Positions 13,907 to 21,754 of a stretch of DNA of 23,240 bases are shown piece by piece (position 1 is the first letter of the stretch; each line of letters starts with the position of its first letter). This stretch comes from a virus. The translations under genes and the position numbers were made by a program. Under the pieces are notes generated by a model that ran no database searches, had not been told where the DNA came from, and saw only the letters and a program-made list of their open reading frames with translations. The stretch lies in IMG/VR virus record IMGVR_UViG_3300021379_001501, positions 1-23,240 of that record. One strand, 5' to 3'.

Positions 13907-15279
13907 ATTTTTATCTCCACACTTCCAATTTTTTTCTTTCCTTCGTTTTGAAAATTCTTATAGGACGATGTACTCACCTCTTCTACGATATCATCTTGTG
14001 CAGAATTTTCTGCATCGTACAATCTCATCTTTGGCCTATCGATTCCAACAACAAATCGTTTATGATTATTAATGTCATTATATCTATTCTTCAACTGTTT
14101 AACCAAAATCTGATTCATGTCTTCCAACTCTTCAGTAGATATCAACGCAAACATCAAATCTGCAGTCGCAGGAAGTCCAAACGACTCTGAAGTATCTGTT
14201 AAGTCAACATCTGTATTTGAGTAACCAGAACGAGTGGTCTGTGTTGCACTGATGATAGGCACATCATTCTCAACAGCAAGTCCTCTCAGTTCTTCTGCAA
14301 TTGATTTTACAAGAGTATAGGAGTTTATACCAGCACCATAACGTATTCTTGCAGAACTACAAATATTCAAATAGTCGATGAATATTACATCTGGTACAAA
14401 GTTCTTTTTCAGATGCAATTCATTCAACAGATGTCTAAAGTGATTTGCATTCGCAACTGCGGTTGGATACTCTTTAATAATCAACTTACCAGTAGTTTTA
14501 TTTTTAATCTTTTCTATTTTCTTTTCGAATACAGACTTAGAAATATTTGCAACATCTGCAATCGAAATGTTAAGTAAGTTTGCATCAATTCTTTCTGCAA
14601 TTTTTTCTTCAGACATTTCTAATGTAATGTATAAAACGTTTTTTCCCATCATATAATGGTTTGCAGCAAGGTCACACATAAACAAAGATTTACCAACACC
14701 AGTACCAGCAAGAGCAACATTTAATGTTTTGTTCGATAGTCCACCTTTGGTAATTTGATTGAACAAGTCCAAATGGAAAGGTATCTTCTCTTCTACTCTA
14801 TTGTAAAACTCAAATCTAGTTTCAAAGTCATCAACAAAATCATGTCCAATATGTGTATCAAACGATACTGCAAGTGCGTCTTGTAATAGTTTCGGCAAGT
14901 CACCTTTTTGGTCTTGATGATCGTTCAATATACCAATTGATTTCATGACTGCATTATATAATGCACGCTCTTGACACCACTTTTCGGTATGATCTACTTG
15001 CCAGTCAGTTTCTTTCTCATCTGTTTCTTTTAATGTCTCAATGAGAGTAAGTGACTCTTTAAAATTATTTTCACTTAGACTAACATCATCTAATGATATC
15101 ATTAAAGAGTCTTTGGTTGGTGTAGTGTTGTACTTTTCAACATGACTACGAATCAACTCAAATATAACTTTGTTTGGTTCACTAGTAAAATAATCTTTTT
15201 CTAGGTATGGTAATGTTCTTCGCACATAATCTTCATTAGAATATAATGCACTTAGAATTATACTTTCACTTAATTCCAT
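13903..15279 (-). CDS. 41: Replicative DNA helicase gp41 (DnaB-like)
   Basis: A 458-residue hexameric 5'-3' helicase (T4 gp41 has 475). The N-terminal helical domain (about 1-140) is followed by the RecA-like motor. The motor has Walker A AGTGVGKS at 191-198, a conserved YITLEMSEEKIAERI at about 217-231 and Walker B DVIFIDYLN (297-305). The sensor-like ISATQTTRSGYSN follows. Domain order and spacing match gp41/DnaB. The start overlaps the previous gene by 14 bases and has only a weak ribosome-binding site (GCGGAT), so coupling is likely. The stop overlaps the oxygenase gene as ATGA. No primase gene (61) is in the window. Confidence 0.96.
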   Translation of the reverse strand: MELSESIILSALYSNEDYVRRTLPYLEKDYFTSEPNKVIFELIRSHVEKYNTTPTKDSLMISLDDVSLSENNFKESLTLIETLKETDEKETDWQVDHTEKWCQERALYNAVMKSIGILNDHQDQKGDLPKLLQDALAVSFDTHIGHDFVDDFETRFEFYNRVEEKIPFHLDLFNQITKGGLSNKTLNVALAGTGVGKSLFMCDLAANHYMMGKNVLYITLEMSEEKIAERIDANLLNISIADVANISKSVFEKKIEKIKNKTTGKLIIKEYPTAVANANHFRHLLNELHLKKNFVPDVIFIDYLNICSSARIRYGAGINSYTLVKSIAEELRGLAVENDVPIISATQTTRSGYSNTDVDLTDTSESFGLPATADLMFALISTEELEDMNQILVKQLKNRYNDINNHKRFVVGIDRPKMRLYDAENSAQDDIVEEVSTSSYKNFQNEGKKKIGSVEIKI

Positions 15280-15598
15280 TCAATTTATCCGCTTCATCAT
15301 AAAGTTTTTTTGCTTCGGACTCTAAAGTCTTCGCTCTATTATGTAGTTCTATAATCTTTTCTTCGTTAGTTAAAGTTTTTTTTTGATCGATCAAAGTAAT
15401 TGTTTCTGGTTCTTTGTCTTCAGTACCATAAACTTCTTTCCACTTATCTGCAGGACATCTTAGATTTGCAATCTTTGCTTTTGCAGGCATAAAACATCCA
15501 CACTTTTTACATACGAGGGCCAAACCTTGAAAGTGTTCACACCCTCTACAAGTATTAAGTCTTTGTTTATATACATGTTTAGAAGCAAAGATTTTCAT
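15266..15598 (-). CDS. Small zinc-ribbon-like protein between uvsX and gp41
   Basis: A 110-residue protein. The N-terminal half has six cysteines in the pattern CRGC (C17, C20), CKKCGC (C30, C33, C35) and RCPADKW (C48). This arrangement resembles small phage zinc-ribbon proteins. The C-terminal half (about 75-110) is a charged coiled-coil helix. It occupies the position of T4 gene 40 between uvsX and 41, but gp40 is a different, membrane-linked helicase assembly factor, and I see no sequence similarity. A role in helicase loading is only a positional guess. The ATG immediately follows the uvsX stop (TAGATG), and its end overlaps the gp41 start by 14 bases. Confidence 0.8.
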   Translation of the reverse strand: MKIFASKHVYKQRLNTCRGCEHFQGLALVCKKCGCFMPAKAKIANLRCPADKWKEVYGTEDKEPETITLIDQKKTLTNEEKIIELHNRAKTLESEAKKLYDEADKLNGIK

Positions 15599-16615
15599 CT
15601 AATTACCAACTCTATATTTCTTTTTCAAGAAGTCATTGAATTTAGAATCCGCCAATAAGTCTTTCCAAAACTCAGGGGTATGGGTTTCTTTTTCACGAAA
15701 CTTCTTATCATCAACCTCACCAGTTTCTGGATCAACCATTTGATACCATCCACCAGATCTAGATATTACACCATAATCTAGTGCCATGTCAAGAAGACCT
15801 GATGTTTTATCTACACCATTATCCCAAGATACGGAAATTGGAATTTTAGATTTTTCTTTAACAAACCTAGACTTCTCTACATTGATTACAAAATGATAAC
15901 CTTGGATTTCTGCACCAACTTTATCTTGTTGTCTACCTACAATCCAAATAGTATCTGCACTATAATACATTCCAGTACCACCAGAAACTACCTTTGTTGG
16001 ATACAGTCCTTGAGAATCGTATGTATGATTAATTGCAACCATTGGAATATCTTTCATTGTTAGATGCGGAGTTACCATTCTAAACAAAGACTTGAATTGT
16101 TTTGCTCTTGTCATATCGGCAGCAGACTTTTGATTCTCTGCATCCTCTACTTCTTTTTTGGATGCAAGGTTTCCTACAGAATCAACCATGATAAAAAGTT
16201 TGTCTTCTGTTTCGATTTCTTTTAATTGCGAAACTATATCAAATTTTAATTCTTCCAAATCAGTAACTGGAATATGTACAACTCTTGATGTATCGATGTC
16301 GAACACATCAAAATAATTTTGCGGCGTACCAAATTCACTATCATAAAAAAGTGCAACACCTTCTGGATACTTGTCAAGATATGCCTTCATCATAATCAAA
16401 CCAAATGCAGTCTTGAAGTGTTTACTAGGGCCTGCAATCATAGTCAACCCAGATGTATATCCTTTATCTAAAGAACCAGAAAATGCAACATTCACTGCAG
16501 GAATGTTTGTAGGAATATTATCCTTTTCGTGTAGAAACGGAGATTCGGAAAGAGTATTAACTCTCCCATCTTTGAAAGAAGTATTCTTTCTTAATTTACT
16601 CATTAGTCCAGACAT
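15599..16615 (-). CDS. uvsX: UvsX RecA-like recombinase
   Basis: A 338-residue RecA/UvsX-type strand-exchange protein for recombination-dependent replication and repair. The Walker A motif is GPSKHFKT at residues 62-69, the unusual form typical of T4 UvsX (GPSKSFKS). Walker B is KLFIMVDSVGN with D145. The region HTYDSQGLYPTKVVSGGTG (about 203-221) matches the DNA-binding loop area of the family. The ribosome-binding site GGAGA is five bases upstream of the ATG. It lies 12 bases after gp43 and ends directly before the Cys-rich gene. Confidence 0.96.
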   Translation of the reverse strand: MSGLMSKLRKNTSFKDGRVNTLSESPFLHEKDNIPTNIPAVNVAFSGSLDKGYTSGLTMIAGPSKHFKTAFGLIMMKAYLDKYPEGVALFYDSEFGTPQNYFDVFDIDTSRVVHIPVTDLEELKFDIVSQLKEIETEDKLFIMVDSVGNLASKKEVEDAENQKSAADMTRAKQFKSLFRMVTPHLTMKDIPMVAINHTYDSQGLYPTKVVSGGTGMYYSADTIWIVGRQQDKVGAEIQGYHFVINVEKSRFVKEKSKIPISVSWDNGVDKTSGLLDMALDYGVISRSGGWYQMVDPETGEVDDKKFREKETHTPEFWKDLLADSKFNDFLKKKYRVGN

Positions 16616-16627
16616 ATTATTCTCCTA

Positions 16628-19156
16628 TTAAAAAAAATCGTCTATTGTGAATATCTTTTCAACCTTCCATCCAATCGCATCGGTTATGGTTTTAATTGGA
16701 TCAAGGAAGGCCTTTTCGAATTGTTTTGTGTAATCAATGTAATCATTCAATCCAAACTCATCTGGAATAACTGACGCCATTGCAATGGTATTATTACCGA
16801 TTGGATTTGGTTCTTTAAGGTAAACAAACTTAATCTTTTCACCTTCTTGAATTAGTGGATATGTCATCTGAAGTTTGTGTTTCTTAACCAAATTATTGAA
16901 ATGAATGACACCCTTTACATGAATGGGCGTGCCCTTCTTGTATAGTTCTGCAGAATCGAAATACTTTCGTAATCCGTTGACACTTCTAGGAAATGCAACT
17001 TCGTCTACAGGGAAAGTTTTAAAGTCTTCTCTAAAAGTGTCGATAAACTGGATGAGTTCATCATTATTACCACCCATAATAACCCTAAAGGACTCTTTCA
17101 ACTTATCCCGACATGCAGCGGGGGTAGATGATCTAACGGCCTCGATACCCATAATTTTTAGGTCTGGTTCTTTATATCGAACGCCCTCACTGTCGTGGAC
17201 ATTTAGAATATATCTTTTCTTCGCAGTCCACAATCCTTTTGATGCAATCACTTCTCTTTTCATGAACATCTTCTGTTCATATGCATTCATATACGAAGCA
17301 AGCTCTTGATAACTACGATCAATAAAAGGTTCAATTTTCTCTTGGGCAACTCTATCAAGGAAGTTAACCACTCGCTCCGTTTGTACACTATCCTCACTCT
17401 CCTTGCCTGCAGTTCCTTGGTTAAACACTTTATGTACCAAGTCACCAAGAGTGACGTATATCGAATCCGTATCGCTTGCAATAACGTAATTCTTTTCTTG
17501 TTCATTTTGTAAAATTTTGTTGACATATTCATTTACCTTCTTTTCAATCCATCTGATAGATAACTGCCCAGATAGAGTGATAGATTCCGCCTGTCTGATA
17601 TCAAAATACCTAAAGTATTGATTCCCTAACGCACCATAAGCAGAGTTGAGAAGAATCTTTGCGGCCATCTGTTTGTTATTAAGTGCGGCAATCCTTTTGT
17701 CCAATTCTTTAGGATCACCATCACCATCAATTTTCATTTGTTTTGTCTTCAACATTTCCTTCTTATACAACACCCTGTCGTCATACATCTTTTGCATAAG
17801 TTTTGGAAGGAAACCTTTTTTATCATTATTATATAGAACGCCATTGGGGGTAAGTGACAAATTACTTTTAGAAATGATTTCTGTATTTGTTTTCATTTCT
17901 AATAAATCATTAACAGATGTATCTACTCTGTCAGTTTCAACTAAAGTTTCGGGCGAAATATTATACTGCATGATGAGGTGCGGATATAGACTGTTCAAGT
18001 CAAAAGAAACAATCCAATCATGCATCCCTACAGTTGGTTCTTTAACATAGGCACCAGCGTATGCGGCAGTCTTACTATTATTTCTTTTTGGGGGGATTAC
18101 AATGTTACCCTTTTTAAGGTGATTGAATGCAATTGAGTCCCATGTTTTAATTGGCGAAAATACCTCATCGTAGTTTACTCTCGCCTCATATGCAATTGTA
18201 ATCAACAGTTCCAAGAGTTTAAGTTTATCATCAAGTCTATCAACAAGTTCAACGTCTTTGATATTATAGTCAATATACTTTTGATAGTCCTCTTTGTAGA
18301 ACAAGTGCATGTGTGAGAACTCTGAGTGGTCTAACTTTCTTTCACCCAACTCAACAAAAGCAATATGATCGAGTCGATAACTTTCTCTTGTCACATAGGT
18401 AAACTTTCGATATAAATCGAGATAATCGACAATATTGATACCAAGCACATTAACTTGTTCTTGTAGTTGGCCACGAATGTTTTTTTGCATTCTATCTACA
18501 ATACCCCAAGGAGAAAGTCTTTTAGTATTGGATTCTCCAAGGATTTTTGTGATACGATTTACAAGATAACTCATATCAAACTGATTAACATTCCAACCAG
18601 TCACAATATCAATATCGGCCGCTTCCCACAAATTTAAGAAAGACTTGAGAAGTTCAATCTCACTGGTACATTTGTAATACTTAATATTAAGATGAGACAG
18701 AGACTCATTAGTGTTCTCCCAATCACCCAAACCAAGAACCGTGTACATACCATCATACTTAAGAGTAATGGCATTAACACGTTCTATTGCCTCTAGGGGG
18801 TTTGGGAAACCGTTTTCACACTCAACCTCAATATCAAGTGTTGCGATTCGAATCTTATCCAAATCGAATTCTAAGTCTGAATAATTATCTGCAATGTATG
18901 GATAAACAAACTGTGTCATGCCATAGAATGACATAATACCATCATTTTCTTTTATCTTTGCTCTCGCAGAAGATATATCTTTAAATGTAACTTTTCTCAA
19001 GAACTTCCCATCAAGAGAACGATGTGGCGTCTTTTCTTTTACCTCATAAAAAAGAGATGGTGAGTAAGAAGTTCGATACCTCTTACGCTCACCATCAACA
19101 GTTTCTTTGACAAGAATTTTATTTCCAAGATTTTGGATATTAGTATAAAATCGCAT
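16628..19156 (-). CDS. 43: DNA polymerase gp43 (family B, with 3'-5' exonuclease)
   Basis: The replicative polymerase, 842 residues (T4 gp43 has 898). Exonuclease motifs are in order: LDIEVE with D108/E110, WNVNQFD with D194, and YNIKDVELV with D301. Polymerase motif A is DLNSLYPHL (D386 onward), motif B includes KILLNSAYGALGN (about 500-512), and motif C is SDTDSIYV with D562/D564. The C-terminal end, KIFTIDDFF, resembles the short clamp-binding tail of T4 gp43 and would bind gp45. The ATG at 19156 has GAGGA just upstream and follows a near-consensus promoter. In T4 this gene directly follows regA; here it has its own promoter and an inserted island in front. Confidence 0.98.
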   Translation of the reverse strand: MRFYTNIQNLGNKILVKETVDGERKRYRTSYSPSLFYEVKEKTPHRSLDGKFLRKVTFKDISSARAKIKENDGIMSFYGMTQFVYPYIADNYSDLEFDLDKIRIATLDIEVECENGFPNPLEAIERVNAITLKYDGMYTVLGLGDWENTNESLSHLNIKYYKCTSEIELLKSFLNLWEAADIDIVTGWNVNQFDMSYLVNRITKILGESNTKRLSPWGIVDRMQKNIRGQLQEQVNVLGINIVDYLDLYRKFTYVTRESYRLDHIAFVELGERKLDHSEFSHMHLFYKEDYQKYIDYNIKDVELVDRLDDKLKLLELLITIAYEARVNYDEVFSPIKTWDSIAFNHLKKGNIVIPPKRNNSKTAAYAGAYVKEPTVGMHDWIVSFDLNSLYPHLIMQYNISPETLVETDRVDTSVNDLLEMKTNTEIISKSNLSLTPNGVLYNNDKKGFLPKLMQKMYDDRVLYKKEMLKTKQMKIDGDGDPKELDKRIAALNNKQMAAKILLNSAYGALGNQYFRYFDIRQAESITLSGQLSIRWIEKKVNEYVNKILQNEQEKNYVIASDTDSIYVTLGDLVHKVFNQGTAGKESEDSVQTERVVNFLDRVAQEKIEPFIDRSYQELASYMNAYEQKMFMKREVIASKGLWTAKKRYILNVHDSEGVRYKEPDLKIMGIEAVRSSTPAACRDKLKESFRVIMGGNNDELIQFIDTFREDFKTFPVDEVAFPRSVNGLRKYFDSAELYKKGTPIHVKGVIHFNNLVKKHKLQMTYPLIQEGEKIKFVYLKEPNPIGNNTIAMASVIPDEFGLNDYIDYTKQFEKAFLDPIKTITDAIGWKVEKIFTIDDFF

Positions 19157-19185
19157 GATTCCTCATTATGTAAATTACTAAGTGC

Positions 19186-19214
19186 ATTATATCACACAAC
19201 GCACAATAAGTCAA
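19186..19214 (-). promoter_or_regulatory. Sigma70-type promoter for gp43
   Basis: On the minus strand TTGACT (19209-19214) is separated by exactly 17 bases from a perfect TATAAT (19186-19191), in the 61-base gap before the gp43 start. Transcription would begin near 19179, leaving a short leader with GAGGA a few bases before the gp43 ATG. This is the best host-type promoter in the window. Confidence 0.8.
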
Positions 19215-19217
19215 TCA

Positions 19218-19562
19218 CTAAACTTTAACAAATCCGTGATTTCCGCCCTTTGGTGTTTTAAGTGTTGGGGTGCTTGGCGGGAGAACCAACCCACTACCAA
19301 ATATTTTATTGTATTCATTAGTCAACTCATTTACAGGATCGACAATAAATCCAACATATGACTTGGCGACTGTAATTCCATCTGAAGATTTTGTATATGG
19401 CATAAATGGGGCCAGACCTACTCTTGCAGTAGCGGTTGTTGTATCGGCATAAGAAGTGGCAATCTGACATACATCTTTTATGTAGATAGTGCCATCTTCT
19501 TTTTCCGATACATCACCCATAATCTCTTCGCCAGAAATTAGTCGAAGAACTTTAACTGCCAT
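19218..19562 (-). CDS. Conserved phage protein with LSm-like N-terminal strand pattern
   Basis: A 114-residue protein starting MAVKVLRLISGEEIMGDVSE. The strand pattern (hydrophobic strand, then GEEIxGDV) is what Sm/LSm-like beta-barrels use in their first two strands. The middle (GLAPFMPYTKSSDG) and the C-terminal part (VGFIVDPVNELTNEYNKIFG) resemble a protein family I associate with T4-like marine phages. The Sm link is inference; if right, RNA binding is possible. It overlaps the upstream gene by 11 bases, is the last gene of the accessory island, and lies just upstream of the gp43 promoter. Confidence 0.7.
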   Translation of the reverse strand: MAVKVLRLISGEEIMGDVSEKEDGTIYIKDVCQIATSYADTTTATARVGLAPFMPYTKSSDGITVAKSYVGFIVDPVNELTNEYNKIFGSGLVLPPSTPTLKTPKGGNHGFVKV

Positions 19563-19836
19563 CTGTTGTTTCTACAGGTTCTGGGGTTTCCGCAGTCTGT
19601 GGGACTGGTTGCTGTTGAATGTTTGCAAAATATTGAATTACAGTTTTCAATTTGTCTTCTGCCATTGCAAGGTGACAAACCTGTTCATCCATTTCTGCCA
19701 CAATATCACTATGTTCACCAACACCTACAGAATTTTCAAAATATGTTTGAAGATTTGCAATTGCCATATCTCTTTCATATTCATACTTTCTAATAAGTGC
19801 TCTCAATTTCATACTATTGGAATAATCGAACTTCAT
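19552..19836 (-). CDS. Small helical protein, function unknown
   Basis: A 94-residue protein, mostly helical (about residues 1-75), with a Pro/Gln/Thr-rich tail ending near PVPQTAETPEPVETTDG. The open frame extends to an ATG at 19872, but that start has no ribosome-binding site. I chose 19836 because GAGGAG at 19846-19851 lies nine bases upstream. An ATG at 19812 directly after the upstream stop lacks a Shine-Dalgarno. The chosen start gives a 23-base overlap with the upstream gene. No family recognised. Confidence 0.65.
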   Translation of the reverse strand: MKFDYSNSMKLRALIRKYEYERDMAIANLQTYFENSVGVGEHSDIVAEMDEQVCHLAMAEDKLKTVIQYFANIQQQPVPQTAETPEPVETTDGS

Positions 19837-20161
19837 CTGCTTTCGCTCCTCTTTTGATCCATTTCTTTTCATTTTTAATGTGTGTTCTTAAACGTTTTTG
19901 TAACTCTCTACTTTCTGTAGAGTCACCTAACCATTTAATAACTCTTCTTTCGAACCATGCCCACTCCATGTTTAATACTTTCTGTACAACATTTGGATGG
20001 GCAATTACGATTTTTTTGTTATTCAATAAGTCTTGAATTAAAAGGTCATTTGGCAATCCTGGCGAGAATTCAATATCTCCTAATTCTCCAGAATTATTAG
20101 AAACCTTATAAACCTTATCCTCACTCATTTCAATTTCGGTTTCTTGTTCTGTTAGTTTCAT
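19814..20161 (-). CDS. Conserved small phage protein, function unknown
   Basis: A 115-residue soluble protein without a recognised domain. The N-terminal third is acidic. The C-terminal half is basic and helical, with the pattern MEWAWFERRVIKWL at about residues 64-77 and KRLRTHIKNEKKWIKRG at about 89-105. A central stretch, GLPNDLLIQDLLNNKKIVIA, looks folded. It starts at the TAATG overlap with the Hc1-like gene, with AAAGGCGA upstream as ribosome-binding site. Its position in an early-gene island suggests an early host-interaction or regulatory role, but nothing in the sequence shows one. Confidence 0.75.
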   Translation of the reverse strand: MKLTEQETEIEMSEDKVYKVSNNSGELGDIEFSPGLPNDLLIQDLLNNKKIVIAHPNVVQKVLNMEWAWFERRVIKWLGDSTESRELQKRLRTHIKNEKKWIKRGAKADEVRLFQ

Positions 20162-20349
20162 TAACTGTCGCCTTTAACAATCCATTCTTTTTCGTCTTGA
20201 ATTTCTGCACGGCGTGTTTTACACAACTTCATCAATTCATTAAGGTGTTTTCTTGCACGAATTCCTGCAGACTTATTACCTTTTTGAAATTTCTCATTTT
20301 CTAATTTATATTGTTCTAACTCAATTGTTAGTTGGTCATGTGTTTCCAT
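20161..20349 (-). CDS. 62-residue basic protein resembling bacterial histone H1-like Hc1 domain
   Basis: A small lysine/arginine-rich helical protein. Residues 20-47 carry the pattern EKFQKGNKSAGIRARKHLNE followed by a helix with LCKTRRAEI. This resembles the N-terminal part of Chlamydia Hc1 (pattern EKGNKAAAQRVR). Hc1-type proteins bind and compact DNA. A role in nucleoid or phage-DNA binding is inference. The ATG is preceded by GAGG about nine bases upstream, and the stop overlaps the next start as TAATG. The match is from memory of the Hc1 pattern and needs a profile search. Confidence 0.55.
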   Translation of the reverse strand: METHDQLTIELEQYKLENEKFQKGNKSAGIRARKHLNELMKLCKTRRAEIQDEKEWIVKGDS

Positions 20350-20371
20350 TTTTTAATCCTCATCAAATGAT

Positions 20372-20398
20372 GGGGGGAATGGTTCCCCCCAATTTTTT
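20372..20398 (+). terminator. G6/C6 hairpin with T-tract, terminator-like on the plus strand
   Basis: A perfect 8-bp stem GGGGGGAA / TTCCCCCC (20372-20379 with 20383-20390) with a three-base loop lies just after the hsp20 stop. On the plus strand the stem is followed by AATTTTTT (20391-20398), the form of an intrinsic terminator. On the coding (minus) strand there is no T-run after the stem. It may therefore block antisense transcription, or protect or process the hsp20 mRNA 3' end. The stem is strikingly GC-rich for this AT-rich genome. Confidence 0.5.
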
Positions 20399-20864
20399 AC
20401 TCTGCCAAGAATTTTTTCTTTTTATTTGGCAGTCTTTTAGAACCACCGATATCAATTCGGCGAGGTTTCTTTTCTTCTGGAATTACATGTTCTAATTCAA
20501 TAACAAGTAATCCATTAACCAATTCCGCACCTACTACGATAATATCAGCATTTAATGTAAAGGTTCTTTCGAAGTCCTTTCCAGAAATACCTCTATGTAG
20601 GAATGCAGAATCGTTTTGTTTTTCTTGGACAGAACCTTTTACTCGTAGAATACTTTCTTTTACTTCTACTTCAAGTTCGTCTTCCGAAAATCCAGAAACT
20701 GCGATTTCGATACGATAGTTCGAATCTGTTTCTTTGATTACATTGTATGGGGGATAGTTTTGCGTTGTTGCTTGAGTCATTGCCTCAAGTTCATTAAACA
20801 ATCTATCAAACCCGACACTGTAACGCATAAATGGGTCTAAACTTCTTAATCTTGTACTAACCAT
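20397..20864 (-). CDS. hsp20: Small heat-shock protein (Hsp20/alpha-crystallin family)
   Basis: A 155-residue IbpA-like chaperone. The N-terminal GFDRLFNELEA (residues 18-28) is followed by an alpha-crystallin domain at about 38-127. That domain includes YRIEIAVSGFSEDELEV and the conserved NGLLVIEL (117-124). The C-terminal tail has an I-x-I anchor in RRIDI (135-139). Small heat-shock proteins hold unfolding proteins as ATP-independent oligomers. Homologues are a hallmark of marine T4-like phages, where a role in virion or scaffold folding has been suggested but not settled. The ribosome-binding site AGGAGG lies five bases before the ATG and is among the best in the window, consistent with high expression. 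It opens the accessory island between regA and gene 43. Confidence 0.95.
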   Translation of the reverse strand: MVSTRLRSLDPFMRYSVGFDRLFNELEAMTQATTQNYPPYNVIKETDSNYRIEIAVSGFSEDELEVEVKESILRVKGSVQEKQNDSAFLHRGISGKDFERTFTLNADIIVVGAELVNGLLVIELEHVIPEEKKPRRIDIGGSKRLPNKKKKFLAE

Positions 20865-20960
20865 GTTTTCCTCCTATATTTAGCAAGGTTTATGTACTGT
20901 CCCTTTCGGTAACATGTGAATTTTACTGCGATTGCACGATGGAATCCACTATCCATATAC

Positions 20961-20990
20961 TATATATAATCAATATATAATATTATTCAA
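20961..20990 (-). promoter_or_regulatory. Candidate sigma70-type promoter upstream of hsp20
   Basis: On the minus strand TTGAAT (20985-20990) is followed after 18 bases by TATATA (20961-20966). It lies at the end of the MazG-like gene, about 100 bases before the Hsp20 start. The region 20865-20969 is the longest gap in the window and is very AT-rich, so a chance match is possible. No strong terminator is visible in the gap. Confidence 0.35.
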
Positions 20991-21341
20991 GTCTGGTTGA
21001 AAATAATTTGGGCCTTTTAAAACTTTTCCATCTTCTCTATAGATGGGTTTACCATCAAGTCCTAATTTAGACATGTTTGAACGATGAACTTCATCAAAAC
21101 ATTTATCCAAATCAATACCGTAAGTATGTCCAGCTCCATACGTCACATACAGAATATCTGTAAGAGCATCTGCAACTTCAACCATGTCTTTATTTGCAAT
21201 TGCTTCAAAGAGTTCTTCTAATTCTTCTTTGATTAAATCGTAACGTAATGCACTTGCATCTAGGGTAGGAATCTCAGGCTCAGTTTTTACTTCCTGTCCA
21301 AATGTTTCCATAAATTGTTTTACTTTTTCAAAATTAGTCAT
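20970..21341 (-). CDS. MazG-like nucleoside triphosphate pyrophosphohydrolase
   Basis: A 123-residue all-helical protein with the metal-binding signature of MazG/PRA-PH pyrophosphohydrolases. The KEELEEL cluster (E39, E40, E43) is followed by ExxD in EVADALTDILY (E55, D58). A terminal block HRSNMSKLGLDGKPIYREDG is typical of phage members of the family. Such enzymes hydrolyse NTPs or dNTPs to monophosphates. In phages they may lower (p)ppGpp or clean up non-canonical nucleotides, but the substrate cannot be read here. I chose the ATG at 21341 because AGGTG at 21351-21355 gives a good Shine-Dalgarno nine bases upstream. The in-frame GTG at 21353 lies within that site. Confidence 0.82.
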   Translation of the reverse strand: MTNFEKVKQFMETFGQEVKTEPEIPTLDASALRYDLIKEELEELFEAIANKDMVEVADALTDILYVTYGAGHTYGIDLDKCFDEVHRSNMSKLGLDGKPIYREDGKVLKGPNYFQPDLNNIIY

Positions 21342-21362
21342 TAAGTAATTCACCTTTTCAAA

Positions 21363-21752
21363 TTATTTTTTTCTACCAATATTATACTTTGGTACTAACT
21401 CCCAATTATCTTTTTCTTTATGAGAAATGATTTTAATTTGAGAAATCGGGGCACTTTCAAATTCGTCTGTTTTAACGACATTGATCAATCCCCATTCTTT
21501 TAATAGATTTACGACTGTGTTCCTTCTTGCCCTATCATTATCAGAAAAGTCTGATGATTTTCCATCAAGTTTAAATAACTCTTTAAAATGAACGATGTAA
21601 TATTTTCCTTGTTTATGAAGAATATGGCAAGACTGATAAAGTTTTCTATCTTTTTTTGATGCGACACCAATTCTAGTTAGTGTCTCTCTAATTTTTAAGA
21701 AGTCTTCTTGATCACCAAGTGCAACTTCCACTAAAGTTTCTAGTACTGACAT
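21363..21752 (-). CDS. regA: RegA translational repressor of early genes
   Basis: A 129-residue protein (T4 RegA has 122). It contains the diagnostic core EDFLKIRETLTRIGVA at about residues 16-31, then LYQSCHILHKQGKYYIVHFK at about 38-57. The conserved KIISHKEKDNWELVPKYNIG follows near the C-terminus. RegA binds the ribosome-binding sites of early phage mRNAs, including those of the replication genes, and represses their translation. The gene lies right after gp62, as in T4. A GGCGGAT sequence upstream of the ATG is a plausible ribosome-binding site. In T4, regA is followed directly by gene 43; here six other genes intervene. Confidence 0.97.
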   Translation of the reverse strand: MSVLETLVEVALGDQEDFLKIRETLTRIGVASKKDRKLYQSCHILHKQGKYYIVHFKELFKLDGKSSDFSDNDRARRNTVVNLLKEWGLINVVKTDEFESAPISQIKIISHKEKDNWELVPKYNIGRKK

Positions 21753-21754
21753 AA

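Noticed and set aside
17287-17532. 81-residue minus-strand frame inside gp43
   Set aside because: Shadow of the polymerase palm and thumb coding region.
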